From: Candidatus Saccharimonadota bacterium | Lineage (GTDB): Bacteria; Patescibacteriota; Saccharimonadia; Saccharimonadales; Saccharimonadaceae | Assembly (NCBI GenBank): GCA_017561575.1 | Contig: JAFZBS010000001.1 | Span: 1 to 43,157, forward strand | Length of the DNA: 43,157 nt | Direction of reading: 5' to 3' | In this document: positions 23,189-31,236 of the stretch, one piece after another | How positions within the stretch are numbered: position 1 is the first letter of the stretch | How the letters are laid out: every line of letters begins with the position of its first letter | Notes under the pieces: model-generated | Databases searched by the model: none | The model's input: only the letters and a program-made list of their open reading frames with translations | What the model was told of the DNA's origin: nothing | Program-made: the position numbers and the translations under genes

Positions 23189-25279
23189 ATGTATTATGAG
23201 GTAGTGCCGGAAGGTAAGGTTGAAAGACTAACATATCAATACGATGATTCCCTTTTTGAAGGCCAGATTGTTATGGTGCCACTTGGGAAACGCATAGTGC
23301 CAGGCGTTGTGATAAAAAAAGTTGCGCAACCGGATTTTGCTACAAAAAAAATTTCTAAAATATTGTACTCAACACCTTTGCCACAGCATTTACTTGCAAC
23401 GATAAGGTTTATACACGAGTATTATCTGGCACCAAGCGGAACAGCAGTATCTCTTATACTCCCTAATGGGGTCGAGAAGAAACGAAGAAAAACCGAACAA
23501 ATGTTCGGTGGCGCTAAACACCCTCCAGAGTTCACTCTTGCGACGGGTCCTGTCGCGTCCTCCTCCCCCAAATTTTTGCAAGCCAAAAATTCGGGGGACC
23601 CCCTCCGGACGCACCACCCGTCGCAGCTTGAGGAGTGTTTAACCGCTTCCAAACAATTACTTGCAGATAACACCCCACCAACACATACCAACCAAACAGG
23701 CACTATTCCGCTTAACCCCCATCAAAAAAATGCGCTAGAAGGCCTCCAGAAGGCCGCTAGTGCCACGAAACTGCTGCTTGGCGTTACTGGTAGTGGTAAA
23801 ACTAACATATACCTTAAAATGGCTCTAAATGCCTTTAAACGGCAATTGTCTACCATACTTCTAGTGCCGGAAATCGCCCTGACGAGCCAGTTGGTGCAGG
23901 TTTTTCAGAATATATTTAAAGATAAGGTCGTAGTAATTCATTCAAAACAAACTGAAGCGGAGAGACATCTCATCTTTAATGCTCTTCTTGAAGCCAAGGA
24001 GCCGCTTGTAGTGATTGGCGCTCGTTCGGCGCTATTTGCCCCGCTCCATAATCTAGGCTTGATTATTATTGATGAGGAACATGAAATGTCTTATTACCAA
24101 GAAAACGCGCCGAGGTATTCCGCAATTAGGGTAGCGAGCTTTATGGCGGGCACATTGAAATGCGATTGCGTTCTTGGTTCGGCTACCCCAACGGTGGCGG
24201 ATTATTATGTCGCAAAGAAGAAAGAATCTCTTGTGCTTTTGGATAAAAAAGCTAAAGCTGGAGCCATTCGACCAAATGTTAAGATAATAGATTTTAGAAA
24301 TAGGGATAATTTTATTAAAAACCGGTATTTTAGCGATCAGTTATTAAAAGCAATATCAAATAATCTAGAGAAGGGGCAACAAACTTTAATTTTTCACAAT
24401 CGCAGAGGCTCAGCGCCATTAACTATTTGCGAACATTGTGGGCATGAACTGGTTTGCCCAAATTGTTTTTTGCCGCTGACGCTGCATGCAGATACTTATG
24501 AAATGCTTTGCCACACTTGTGATTTCCGAGAAAAAGTACCCTCTACTTGCCCAGAATGTGGTAATGCTGAGTTAATACATAAAGGGTTTGGCACCAAGCT
24601 ACTTGAGACAGAACTAAAACATCTTTTCCCGAAGGCAAGAGTGATGCGATTTGATGCCGATAACAAAAAAGGTGAAGGTCTAGAGGCGGTATATGAAAAG
24701 GTAAGGTGCGGCGAGGTAGATATTTTGGTGGGGACACAGGGACTAGCGAAGGGCTTAGATTTGCCTAAGCTTGCGACGGTTGGCGTTGTACAGGCAGATG
24801 CTGGACTTTCTCTTCCCGATTTTGCAGCGGAAGAGCGGGTTTTTCAGCTTCTCACACAGGTAATTGGGCGCGTTGGAAGAGGTCACCTTGAGACGGCGGA
24901 GGTATTTATTCAAACTTTTCAGCCGGAGCATCCAGTGTTATCTTTTGCCATAAATGAAGACTATGCTAAGTTTGCGGATTACACGTTAAAGACGCGAAGA
25001 AGGGGTGGTTTCCCACCCTATAAGTACGCATCGAAGCTCAGTATGACACTCAAAACCGAAGCTTTGGTATTAAAAAAAGTGCGCGAAGCTGCCAATAAGC
25101 TAGCCTCAGATAAGCGCTTGATGGTTTCGCCACCTATGCCGGCATTTCATGAACGCAATACTAATGGTTACACTTGGGAGATTGTAGTAAGAGCCTTGTC
25201 GAGAAAGGTATTGATTGAAGCCTGTAATGGCCTAGATAAGAATTTCCGTATATCACTTGACCCTCCATCTCTGTTATGA
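23189..25279 (+). CDS. priA: Primosomal replication-restart helicase PriA with in-frame repeat insertion
   Basis: 696 residues from ATG 23189; the longer upstream frame crosses repeat copy A and is rejected. PriA reloads the replisome at stalled forks. It has the N-terminal 3'-end-binding domain (about residues 1-108), a 65-70 residue low-complexity stretch encoded partly by repeat copy B where the winged-helix domain is expected, then helicase motifs: Walker A GVTGSGKTNIYL, DEEHEMSYYQENAPRY, GSATP, and zinc ligands CEHCGHELVCPNC / CHTC / CPECGN. Motifs VI and the C-terminal domain are present (QVIGRVGRG). The insertion does not break the frame, so the protein is probably functional. The start of the priA-def-fmt group. 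Confidence 0.93.
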   Translation: MYYEVVPEGKVERLTYQYDDSLFEGQIVMVPLGKRIVPGVVIKKVAQPDFATKKISKILYSTPLPQHLLATIRFIHEYYLAPSGTAVSLILPNGVEKKRRKTEQMFGGAKHPPEFTLATGPVASSSPKFLQAKNSGDPLRTHHPSQLEECLTASKQLLADNTPPTHTNQTGTIPLNPHQKNALEGLQKAASATKLLLGVTGSGKTNIYLKMALNAFKRQLSTILLVPEIALTSQLVQVFQNIFKDKVVVIHSKQTEAERHLIFNALLEAKEPLVVIGARSALFAPLHNLGLIIIDEEHEMSYYQENAPRYSAIRVASFMAGTLKCDCVLGSATPTVADYYVAKKKESLVLLDKKAKAGAIRPNVKIIDFRNRDNFIKNRYFSDQLLKAISNNLEKGQQTLIFHNRRGSAPLTICEHCGHELVCPNCFLPLTLHADTYEMLCHTCDFREKVPSTCPECGNAELIHKGFGTKLLETELKHLFPKARVMRFDADNKKGEGLEAVYEKVRCGEVDILVGTQGLAKGLDLPKLATVGVVQADAGLSLPDFAAEERVFQLLTQVIGRVGRGHLETAEVFIQTFQPEHPVLSFAINEDYAKFADYTLKTRRRGGFPPYKYASKLSMTLKTEALVLKKVREAANKLASDKRLMVSPPMPAFHERNTNGYTWEIVVRALSRKVLIEACNGLDKNFRISLDPPSLL
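23494..23507. promoter_or_regulatory. Gram-positive-type LexA (SOS) box match inside priA
   Basis: CGAACAAATGTTCG fits the published consensus CGAACRNRYGTTYG at every position, with flanks extending the symmetry to ACCGAACA/TGTTCGGT. It lies 305 nt into the coding sequence, so a regulatory role is doubtful. Confidence 0.25.
23541..23623 (+). repeat. Palindromic element, copy B inside priA
   Basis: 83 bp with the same design as copy A: CGACGGGT (23541-23548)/ACCCGTCG (23616-23623), GCGTCC (23555-23560)/GGACGC (23607-23612), and TCCCCCAAATTTTTG (23564-23578)/CAAAAATTCGGGGGA (23584-23598, one mismatch). Outer and middle stem sequences differ from copy A but still pair. Confidence 0.8.
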
Positions 25280-25285
25280 TATAAT
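25278..25285 (+). promoter_or_regulatory. Extended -10 of def
   Basis: TGA plus TATAAT (25280-25285) ends 6 nt before ATG 25292 and overlaps the end of priA. Leaderless start predicted. Confidence 0.55.
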
Positions 25286-25291
25286 GAGCTT

Positions 25292-25864
25292 ATGAAAATA
25301 ATTACTACGCCGGATCCAAGGCTAAGGGAGAAATCAAAAAAAGTTAGCACTATCGATGAAGAAGTGCTTGATGTGATTGCCAAAATGCGAAAACTTTCCC
25401 TCGATTGGGAGGCGGAGCATCCTTATGAATTGTCTGCAGCGATGGCGGCTCCCCAGATGGGTATTTTAAAGCGAATCATCATTGTACGCGACGATATGGA
25501 AAACAAGGAAAAGGCAACTTTTACAGCCCTAATAAACCCATCGGTCATTAAGGCTGAGGGTAAGATTAAGAAAGATTATGAGGGGTGCCTTTCGGTACCG
25601 TCTATTTACGGAATGGTGCCACGCGCTTCAAAGGTGAGGGTTAAAGCTCTACTTGAGGACGGGACAGAGGTACGCATTAAGGCAACCGATGAGCTCGCCA
25701 GGACGCTTCTGCACGAAATCGACCATCTTGATGGTGTGCTCTTTATTGATCATATCAAAGATGATCGCGATGCGTTTTATAAGATGAATGACAAGGGTGA
25801 TTTAGAACCCGTAGATTACGACAAAGAGATTGCTAATAACAAGAAGCTTTGGGGCGAGGAGTAG
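25292..25864 (+). CDS. def: Peptide deformylase
   Basis: 190 residues. It removes the formyl group from new proteins. The three metal-site motifs are present: AAPQMGI (motif 1), EGCLSVP (Cys ligand) and LLHEIDHLDGVLF (HExxH). A somewhat long N-terminal part (SLDWEAEHPYELSAAM) replaces the usual short loop. It starts 12 nt after priA with its own -10 box and is followed 5 nt later by fmt, so removal and addition of the formyl group are encoded side by side. Confidence 0.96.
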   Translation: MKIITTPDPRLREKSKKVSTIDEEVLDVIAKMRKLSLDWEAEHPYELSAAMAAPQMGILKRIIIVRDDMENKEKATFTALINPSVIKAEGKIKKDYEGCLSVPSIYGMVPRASKVRVKALLEDGTEVRIKATDELARTLLHEIDHLDGVLFIDHIKDDRDAFYKMNDKGDLEPVDYDKEIANNKKLWGEE

Positions 25865-25869
25865 TTTTA

Positions 25870-26646
25870 ATGAAAAAGGTAATCTTCTTTGGAAATGGCC
25901 CCTTGGCGGATTATACCCTTGGGGTGATTAGCGCGAAGTGCGATGTAATTTTTCACGCTAAAACCAAAGGTGATTTAGAGGAAGTTAAACGATTGAAGAC
26001 TCTGCACCCAGAGGCGCATGGAATATTAGCTTCGTTTGGGGTAATGATAAAAACCGATGTGCTCGAAGTATTTGAACCGGAGGGGATTTTAAATATTCAT
26101 CCTTCCCTGCTTCCTTTATATAGAGGCGCTTCGCCAATTGAGAGCGCGATTTTATTTGGAGATACGGAGTTCTCGGTGTCAGTAATGAAACTGGTTAAAG
26201 CGATGGATGCAGGGCCGATTTATTATCAGACAACTCTTTTTAATCTTCCGCTTGATAAGGCTGAAATATACAAAGCTTTGGCGGAAACTGGGGCGAAGTG
26301 GATTGTTTCTCATCTTGATAATTTACCAAAACCAGTTTCTCAAGATGACTCGCAGGCGACATTTTGCGGAAAATTAGATAAATCTATGGGGGTTCTCACG
26401 CCAAAAACAGATACGGCGGAACAAACTTTGCGCAAAATCGTAGCTTTTCAAGGATTTCCAAAACCAAAATATACTTTTTTTGGCCTTTCTTGTATTGTTT
26501 TAGAGGCACACATATTAAAGCAGGGTGAGACAGCGGTTCTAACCCTTCCTTGTGCTGATGGTGATTCTCTTGCAATTGACAGATTGCAACCAGAGGGGCG
26601 AAAACCAATGGATGCAAAAAGTTTTCTAAATGGCTATAAAAGATAG
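25870..26646 (+). CDS. fmt: Methionyl-tRNA formyltransferase, short form
   Basis: 258 residues from ATG 25870 (GAGGAG ribosome site within the end of def); the usual enzyme is about 310. It formylates initiator Met-tRNA. The catalytic segment is intact: NIHPSLLPLYRGASPIESAI and a VMKLVKAMDAGPIYYQ stretch. The N-terminus is reduced (KKVIFFGNGPLADYTL, then an early HAKTKGDLEEV), and the C-terminal tRNA-binding domain is short but recognisable (AFQGFPKPKYTFF). It ends 6 nt before the convergent DUF5663 gene without an obvious hairpin. Confidence 0.92.
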   Translation: MKKVIFFGNGPLADYTLGVISAKCDVIFHAKTKGDLEEVKRLKTLHPEAHGILASFGVMIKTDVLEVFEPEGILNIHPSLLPLYRGASPIESAILFGDTEFSVSVMKLVKAMDAGPIYYQTTLFNLPLDKAEIYKALAETGAKWIVSHLDNLPKPVSQDDSQATFCGKLDKSMGVLTPKTDTAEQTLRKIVAFQGFPKPKYTFFGLSCIVLEAHILKQGETAVLTLPCADGDSLAIDRLQPEGRKPMDAKSFLNGYKR

Positions 26647-26651
26647 AGTAA

Positions 26652-26945
26652 TTAGGCGTTCATGAGTTTGTTCCGATTGGCTCGGATTTCTGCTTTCATT
26701 TCTTCGATAGTGCGATTGACGATCTCGCGATAATCTGGACGATTTTTCTCAAGCCACACGGCAGCCTCGGCGGGATCAGTAATCATATCAAACTCGTTGA
26801 GCTGGACCTCGGAAAGACCTTTAGAAATCCTTTCGCCTATACGGATTTCAAGTTCTTCTTGAACATATTCAAGAAAGGCTTGTTTTTGGTTTTCTGGCAT
26901 GGCCTGAAGCCCCATTTCTTGTAAAAACTTATCGTCAAATTGCAT
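26652..26945 (-). CDS. DUF5663-like small protein (first copy)
   Basis: 97 residues from ATG 26945, preceded by AAGGAG. Typical DUF5663 pattern: a start FDDKFLQEMGL, Glu-rich helix (QKQAFLEYVQEELEIRIG), GLSEVQLNEFDMI, then WLEKNRPDYREIVNRT. A second member is encoded at 36655-36960. These CPR-associated proteins have no known function. The hairpin TTGTGC/GCACAA lies just before the ribosome site. It follows infB in the same direction by 72 nt and may be co-expressed. Confidence 0.65.
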   Translation of the reverse strand: MQFDDKFLQEMGLQAMPENQKQAFLEYVQEELEIRIGERISKGLSEVQLNEFDMITDPAEAAVWLEKNRPDYREIVNRTIEEMKAEIRANRNKLMNA

Positions 26946-27017
26946 TATATACTCCTTGTGCTTATAATAGCACAAAAAAATAGACAATGCTAGTATTTTT
27001 AATAATAATGATTAATA

Positions 27018-28784
27018 TTAGAGAGTGCGTTTTTTGGTTTCGCGAGTAAAGAATTTAAGACGATCATTTATTTGGAGGTCGATTTTCGAAGTGGTTTTCA
27101 GTGCAAGGCCGCCAGTTTCGCCAGATACCAGTTCTTTTACGTCCATTTTTTCTTTCTGAGTGGACACAATTTCAGCTTCGCCGAGGTATTTTTTGTCACG
27201 GACAACTCTTGCTAGATAGCCTGGTTTTACGTCACCTTTTAGCACTTCGCCACCAGCAATAATACTGGTTTTTTCGGTACGAAATACACCAAGCACTTTC
27301 ATTTCACCTTTATCTTCTTCGATAATTTCAGCATCAAGGAGATTTTCCATTTCGTGTTTTGCATCATCTAAGAGTTCATAAATAACTTTGAAAGTACGGA
27401 TCGGAACATTGTCACGCGCTGCCATCTTGGATATATTGACTGGGACGGATACATTAAAGCCATAAATCACCGTACGGTCACCTGCCGCCATATAGACATC
27501 ATTTTCATTAATATCACCAACGCCTGTAGAAACGATATTTAGCGTTATTTCGCCGTGTGTGTCAATCATCTTGAGACTATCTACTACGCTAGTAACTGAG
27601 CCAAGCACGTCACCTTTAATAATGACGTTGAATACCTTGGAGTTATCAGCTACATTCATCATACGGAGAAGATCCGTAGAGGTAACATTGGCGGATGCGG
27701 ACTCATTTGCGATAGCTTGAGCGTTAAGAAGTGCCATCTTGCGGGCGGTTTTTTCGTCTTTGACTTCGACAAAACGATCACCGAAGTTTGGAAGATCCTT
27801 GAAACCAGTGATAGTAACTGGGGTGGACGGAGTAGCTTTGCCTCTTGGTTTACCCTGCCAATCTAGCATGGTGCGGATTTTGCCATAGGCCGATCCAGCT
27901 ACGATAAATTCGCCAGTTTTTAGTTCACCACCTGTGACTAAGAGATTGACCACCGAACCTTTACCTGTTTCCATGTGAGATTCGATTACAAGACCTTCGG
28001 CCGGAATGTCGACGTCGGCCTTTAATTCCTCTATATCAGCGGTGAGTAAAATCATATCAACAAGTTGGTCAAGGTTTTGGTTAAGTTTTGCAGAAATCGG
28101 TACCATAGTAATGTCGCCTCCCCACTCTTCTGGCTGGAGTCCATGGTTAGATAAGTCAGCCTTGGTTCGGTCAATATCAGCGCCTTCACGATCGATTTTG
28201 TTGATAGCAACGATAATCTTAGCATTGGCGGACTTGGCAAAATTGATTGCTTCGATGGTTTGAGGCTTGACGCCATCATCTGCAGCAACAACGATTACGA
28301 CAATATCCGTAAGCATCGCGCCGTGCTGGCGAATTGCAGCAAAAGCTTCATGTCCTGGCGTATCGAGAAAAGTAATCAGGCGGTCGTCGTGTTTTAACTG
28401 ATAAGCAGAGATGTGCTGAGTGATGCCACCAGCTTCACCTTCGACGGTCTTTTTGTTTAGAAGAGTGTCGAGCAAGGTGGTTTTACCATGGTCGACGTGA
28501 CCCATGACTGCAACAACTGGTGGACGAGCGATAGCTTTGTCGGATAGTTCATGGTGGATGTCGCTGGTTTTCGTGGCGGTGTTTTTCTTTTCGAGCTTGA
28601 CATTTTTTAGGCCTAATTCATCTATAATAATTGAGGCGGTTTCGTAGTCTAAACGTTGGTTGATGGTGGCAACAATGCCATTCTTAAAAAGAGTGCCAAT
28701 AAGTTCGGTAACAGAAAGGCCGAGAGCTTTGGAGAGCTCGTCTACGGTGATTGAACCGGCGATCTGGATTGTCTTTTCTTCCAT
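27018..28784 (-). CDS. infB: Translation initiation factor IF-2, short form
   Basis: 588 residues. IF-2 brings formyl-Met-tRNA to the ribosome. It begins with the IF2-N fold ([26 protein letters not shown]) and lacks the several-hundred-residue N-terminal extension of E. coli IF-2. GTPase motifs: [24 protein letters not shown]; domains II, III (GDVLGSV) and the C-terminal tRNA-binding domain ([20 protein letters not shown]) follow. ATG 28784 is preceded by GGAAAGGAG. With def and fmt nearby, the region groups formyl-Met initiation functions. Confidence 0.96.
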   Translation of the reverse strand: MEEKTIQIAGSITVDELSKALGLSVTELIGTLFKNGIVATINQRLDYETASIIIDELGLKNVKLEKKNTATKTSDIHHELSDKAIARPPVVAVMGHVDHGKTTLLDTLLNKKTVEGEAGGITQHISAYQLKHDDRLITFLDTPGHEAFAAIRQHGAMLTDIVVIVVAADDGVKPQTIEAINFAKSANAKIIVAINKIDREGADIDRTKADLSNHGLQPEEWGGDITMVPISAKLNQNLDQLVDMILLTADIEELKADVDIPAEGLVIESHMETGKGSVVNLLVTGGELKTGEFIVAGSAYGKIRTMLDWQGKPRGKATPSTPVTITGFKDLPNFGDRFVEVKDEKTARKMALLNAQAIANESASANVTSTDLLRMMNVADNSKVFNVIIKGDVLGSVTSVVDSLKMIDTHGEITLNIVSTGVGDINENDVYMAAGDRTVIYGFNVSVPVNISKMAARDNVPIRTFKVIYELLDDAKHEMENLLDAEIIEEDKGEMKVLGVFRTEKTSIIAGGEVLKGDVKPGYLARVVRDKKYLGEAEIVSTQKEKMDVKELVSGETGGLALKTTSKIDLQINDRLKFFTRETKKRTL

Positions 28785-28858
28785 TTTGCTCCTTTCCGTG
28801 AAAAAGTATTAAAAAATGAGTGTTATCTTATATAATTTTATCACATTTTGGAAAAATA

Positions 28859-28867
28859 TGCTATAAT
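28859..28867 (+). promoter_or_regulatory. Extended -10 of tRNA-Asn
   Basis: TGC plus TATAAT (28862-28867), 8 nt before the mature 5' end at 28876. Confidence 0.6.
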
Positions 28868-28875
28868 AGAGTTAT

Positions 28876-28950
28876 TCCCCTGTAGCTCAATGGTGGAGCA
28901 AGAAGCTGTTAACTTCGAGGTTGCCAGTTCGAGTCTGGCCGGGGGAGCCA
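28876..28950 (+). tRNA. tRNA-Asn (GUU), CCA encoded
   Basis: Acceptor TCCCCTG pairs with CGGGGGA (one G-T), anticodon loop CTGTTAA gives GUU, T-arm GCCAG-TTCGAGT-CTGGC, discriminator G and CCA at 28948-28950. The T-run right after CCA may act as terminator. Confidence 0.95.
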
Positions 28951-29072
28951 TTTTTTTGTCAAAAAAACAACAAAAAGAGCAGACATCGGACCTCCGCTTC
29001 GCTCCGGTGCGAGTCAAAGCCGGGGGAGCCATTTTTTTGTCAAAAAATATCAAAAAGAGCAGACATCGGACC
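28931..29072 (+). repeat. Imperfect tandem duplication of the tRNA-Asn 3' end
   Basis: Copy 1 (28931-28992) begins in the T-loop of tRNA-Asn. Copy 2 (29011-29072) repeats GCCGGGGGAGCCATTTTTTT and, after a small indel, CAAAAAGAGCAGACATCGGA. The shift is 80-81 nt. Copy 2 keeps the acceptor end but not a working T-arm. It may be an integration scar or a slippage product. Confidence 0.75.
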
Positions 29073-29083
29073 AAAACTTAAGC

Positions 29084-29677
29084 TTAGTGTCTGCGGCCGA
29101 ATATGCCACCCATTCTCGTAATTTTTGATGCAAGCTTCCCTTTTGTGTTTTTGCTGGACTCGCCGTCGGAAGGATTCATCGTTTCTCCCCTCATTTGCTG
29201 TTCGAGCTGCGCCGTCTCTTCTCTAAGTCGCTGTTCATATTCATTAATTTTTCTCATATCTTTGGTTAATTCTTGTATTTCTGATTGTCTGGCACGACTA
29301 TAATCATCTAAAAATGCATCGCTAGAAACATAATCATCTATTATTTCATAGAGGTCCTTCTCCGGTGATTTATCGGATGATTGTTTAGCTTTACTATTTA
29401 GCATTGACTCTATAAATGCGAGGTTTTTTTCTATTTCTTCTCTTGATTGTTTAGGGGATGACTCTTTTTTTACTACTGGAAATTCGGGCCTTTCAAGTTT
29501 TGGTACAAGTGGACCCCTAGCGGTGAGTCGGCTTTCTGTCGTGCTAAGCCTTGGTGGTCTAGGGTCGTATGAACTCTTTTGTCCGCCAAAGCCAACTTCG
29601 TCACCTAATCGTTGCCATCTAACAGCATTATCATCTGATGAAGAACCTCTATCATTTGCCTCAAATTTTACTACCAT
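29084..29677 (-). CDS. Hypothetical coiled-coil protein
   Basis: 197 residues, start ATG 29677 after GTGAGG. The first 85 residues are Ser/Arg/Pro-rich and look disordered. Residues about 80-165 are rich in Glu, Gln and Lys with heptad character (RQSEIQELTKDMRKINEYEQ). The C-terminus is basic (KGKLASKITRMGGIFGRRH). No membrane helix, no recognised domain. It lies 34 nt downstream of the DUF1653 gene on the other side, on the same strand, and may share its operon. Function unknown. Confidence 0.6.
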   Translation of the reverse strand: MVVKFEANDRGSSSDDNAVRWQRLGDEVGFGGQKSSYDPRPPRLSTTESRLTARGPLVPKLERPEFPVVKKESSPKQSREEIEKNLAFIESMLNSKAKQSSDKSPEKDLYEIIDDYVSSDAFLDDYSRARQSEIQELTKDMRKINEYEQRLREETAQLEQQMRGETMNPSDGESSKNTKGKLASKITRMGGIFGRRH

Positions 29678-29710
29678 TTTTCCTCACTTTTTTACATATG
29701 TTTGATTTAA

Positions 29711-29956
29711 TTATACTACATTGTTTATAGTTTTTTGCAATTCAAATCGGTATCTTTGACCAAATTTGGCCTGTTTTTCCGGTTCGATTTCATCTAAAAA
29801 CATTTCATATGGACGGCACCAAAGCTTGTGATCGCCGTAAAGGGCGCGATAGATGACGAGCTTTTCTTGGGTTTCAGAGTGGAAACCGACATCTTCCACA
29901 ATATAGTAGTTTCCTTTGTAATGTTTATAAACGCCGTGGATTACGAGTTTTCTCAT
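29711..29956 (-). CDS. DUF1653 protein
   Basis: 81 residues from ATG 29956. The longer frame would overlap the upstream gene and lacks a ribosome site, while this start has GGAG 6 nt upstream and begins 1 nt after the previous stop. The family pattern is clear: HYKGNYYIVEDVGFHSETQE, LVIYRALYGDHKLWCRPYEMFL. DUF1653 is a small widespread beta-rich domain of unknown function. The protein has an extra 25-residue tail (KQAKFGQRYRFELQKTINNVV). Confidence 0.85.
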   Translation of the reverse strand: MRKLVIHGVYKHYKGNYYIVEDVGFHSETQEKLVIYRALYGDHKLWCRPYEMFLDEIEPEKQAKFGQRYRFELQKTINNVV

Positions 29957-29957
29957 G

Positions 29958-30452
29958 CTAAGCTCCGCCACCAAAGAGGAATTTAAAAACACCGAGCGAA
30001 ATTAGTAGCATAATAATACCTGCTACTAAAATCCCCGCGATAATAGAAATTGCTGCTTTTTTGAAGTTGAGATTTAGAACACTCGCCGCCAAGGTACCGG
30101 TCCAAGCACCGGTGCCGGGGATTGGCACAGCAACAAAAAGGAATAGTGCCCAATAAACTCCGCCTTTGACTTTTTTTAGGAGTTTATTGCCGGCTTTTTC
30201 GCCTTTTTTGAGACAAAAAACACAAAAATTTTTAAACCATTTCCACTTACACTTGGTAGACCCCCAATTTAAAACTTTGCGGGCAAATAAGTATATGATT
30301 GGGATTGGGATAATGTTGCCTATAATAGCAATAATTAGAACTAGCCATTCTGGCAATCCTAAGTCCATACCAATGGCTACCGGAATTGCGCCGCGTAATT
30401 CGATTAACGGTATCATCGATATAAGAAAAACTAATAGAATCTTCCAAACCAT
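29958..30452 (-). CDS. Small multidrug export-like membrane protein (COG2426 type)
   Basis: 164 residues with about four hydrophobic helices. The signature PLIELRGAIPVAIGMDLG near the start and VAVPIPGTGAWTGTLAAS in the middle match the Sm_multidrug_ex family (PF06695), named for a weak resistance phenotype; its true substrate is unknown. An extended -10 like TGA TACAAT (minus, 30466-30461) ends 8 nt before the ATG with no ribosome site. First gene of a group with DUF1653. Confidence 0.8.
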   Translation of the reverse strand: MVWKILLVFLISMIPLIELRGAIPVAIGMDLGLPEWLVLIIAIIGNIIPIPIIYLFARKVLNWGSTKCKWKWFKNFCVFCLKKGEKAGNKLLKKVKGGVYWALFLFVAVPIPGTGAWTGTLAASVLNLNFKKAAISIIAGILVAGIIMLLISLGVFKFLFGGGA

Positions 30453-30474
30453 ATGCTTTTATTGTATCACGAAA

Positions 30475-31200
30475 CTATAAGCCTTTACTAGCTAAGATTT
30501 CGTCGATTTTTTTACGAAGTTCGGAGCTTTTGACCTGCTCTCCGTTGATCCGAAAATGCGGCGTACCAGTCAGTCCTACAGAATCACCAGCGGCGTGGTC
30601 AAAAGCGATTTTTTGAATGACATCATTAGACGACATTTCGATAAATAACCTGTCTATATCACCTTTGCCATTTGAGGCTTCTGCGAAAGTTTGGCTAATG
30701 TAATCTTTAAGTTCTTTTGGTTTCATGTCATACCAGACAGCCTGTTCCTCGAAGACGGTATTTTTGAAGTTTTCCCAATATCCTTGGCGGTAAGCCGCGT
30801 TCGCCGCTGCAGCTATCTCAAGACCATTGCTGTACCCTAATAAATAGTTTCGAAAAACGATAGCAACTTTTCCGTTGTATTCTTTATAGATACGGTTGAT
30901 TTCGGTATTCATTTCGGCGCAGTGGGAACAAGCATAGTCAGCGTATTCAAAGATTATTACTGGAGCGTTTTTGTCGCCTTTGATTTTTTCATCTAGACCG
31001 CCATTGTCGTTATTGGGGCCTAGGATTGTCTCTGGGTCGTACAAATCGAAATTTATACCATAAGACATATTTACCACATCTTCGGCGCTATATCTTACCA
31101 GGGTAACTTTTTCGGCTGGCGGACGATTCATGATTAGCACACTAGCTACGATCATAAAGATTAATATTGCTCCACCTACTATAAAACCTAATTTCTTCAT
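30475..31200 (-). CDS. DsbA-like membrane-anchored thiol-disulfide oxidoreductase
   Basis: 241 residues. N-terminal signal anchor (FIVGGAILIFMIVASVLIM), then a DsbA/thioredoxin fold: EYADYACSHCAEMNTEI with the CSHC active site near residue 95, a helical insertion, and the cis-Pro loop GLTGTPHFRINGE. It acts outside the membrane, making or reshuffling disulfides. An extended -10 (TGT TATAAT) ends 7 nt before the ATG. Convergent or downstream genes are spaced; it is divergent from a glycosyltransferase with only 11 bp between the two -10 boxes. Confidence 0.9.
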   Translation of the reverse strand: MKKLGFIVGGAILIFMIVASVLIMNRPPAEKVTLVRYSAEDVVNMSYGINFDLYDPETILGPNNDNGGLDEKIKGDKNAPVIIFEYADYACSHCAEMNTEINRIYKEYNGKVAIVFRNYLLGYSNGLEIAAAANAAYRQGYWENFKNTVFEEQAVWYDMKPKELKDYISQTFAEASNGKGDIDRLFIEMSSNDVIQKIAFDHAAGDSVGLTGTPHFRINGEQVKSSELRKKIDEILASKGL

Positions 31201-31207
31201 AGTTTTG

Positions 31208-31230
31208 ATTATAACATATCATGCTATAAT
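31208..31230. promoter_or_regulatory. Back-to-back extended -10 promoters (dsbA-like / glycosyltransferase)
   Basis: Minus: TATAAT at 31213-31208 with TGT in front, 7 nt from ATG 31200. Plus: TATAAT at 31225-31230 with TGC in front, 6 nt from ATG 31237. Eleven base pairs separate the boxes, so polymerase can hardly sit on both at once. Confidence 0.65.
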
Positions 31231-31236
31231 ATTGAT

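Noticed and set aside
28841-29074. 77-codon minus-strand ORF antisense to tRNA-Asn
   Set aside because: Its phrase APPARLELATSK is the well-known false translation of tRNA antisense DNA; no ribosome site.
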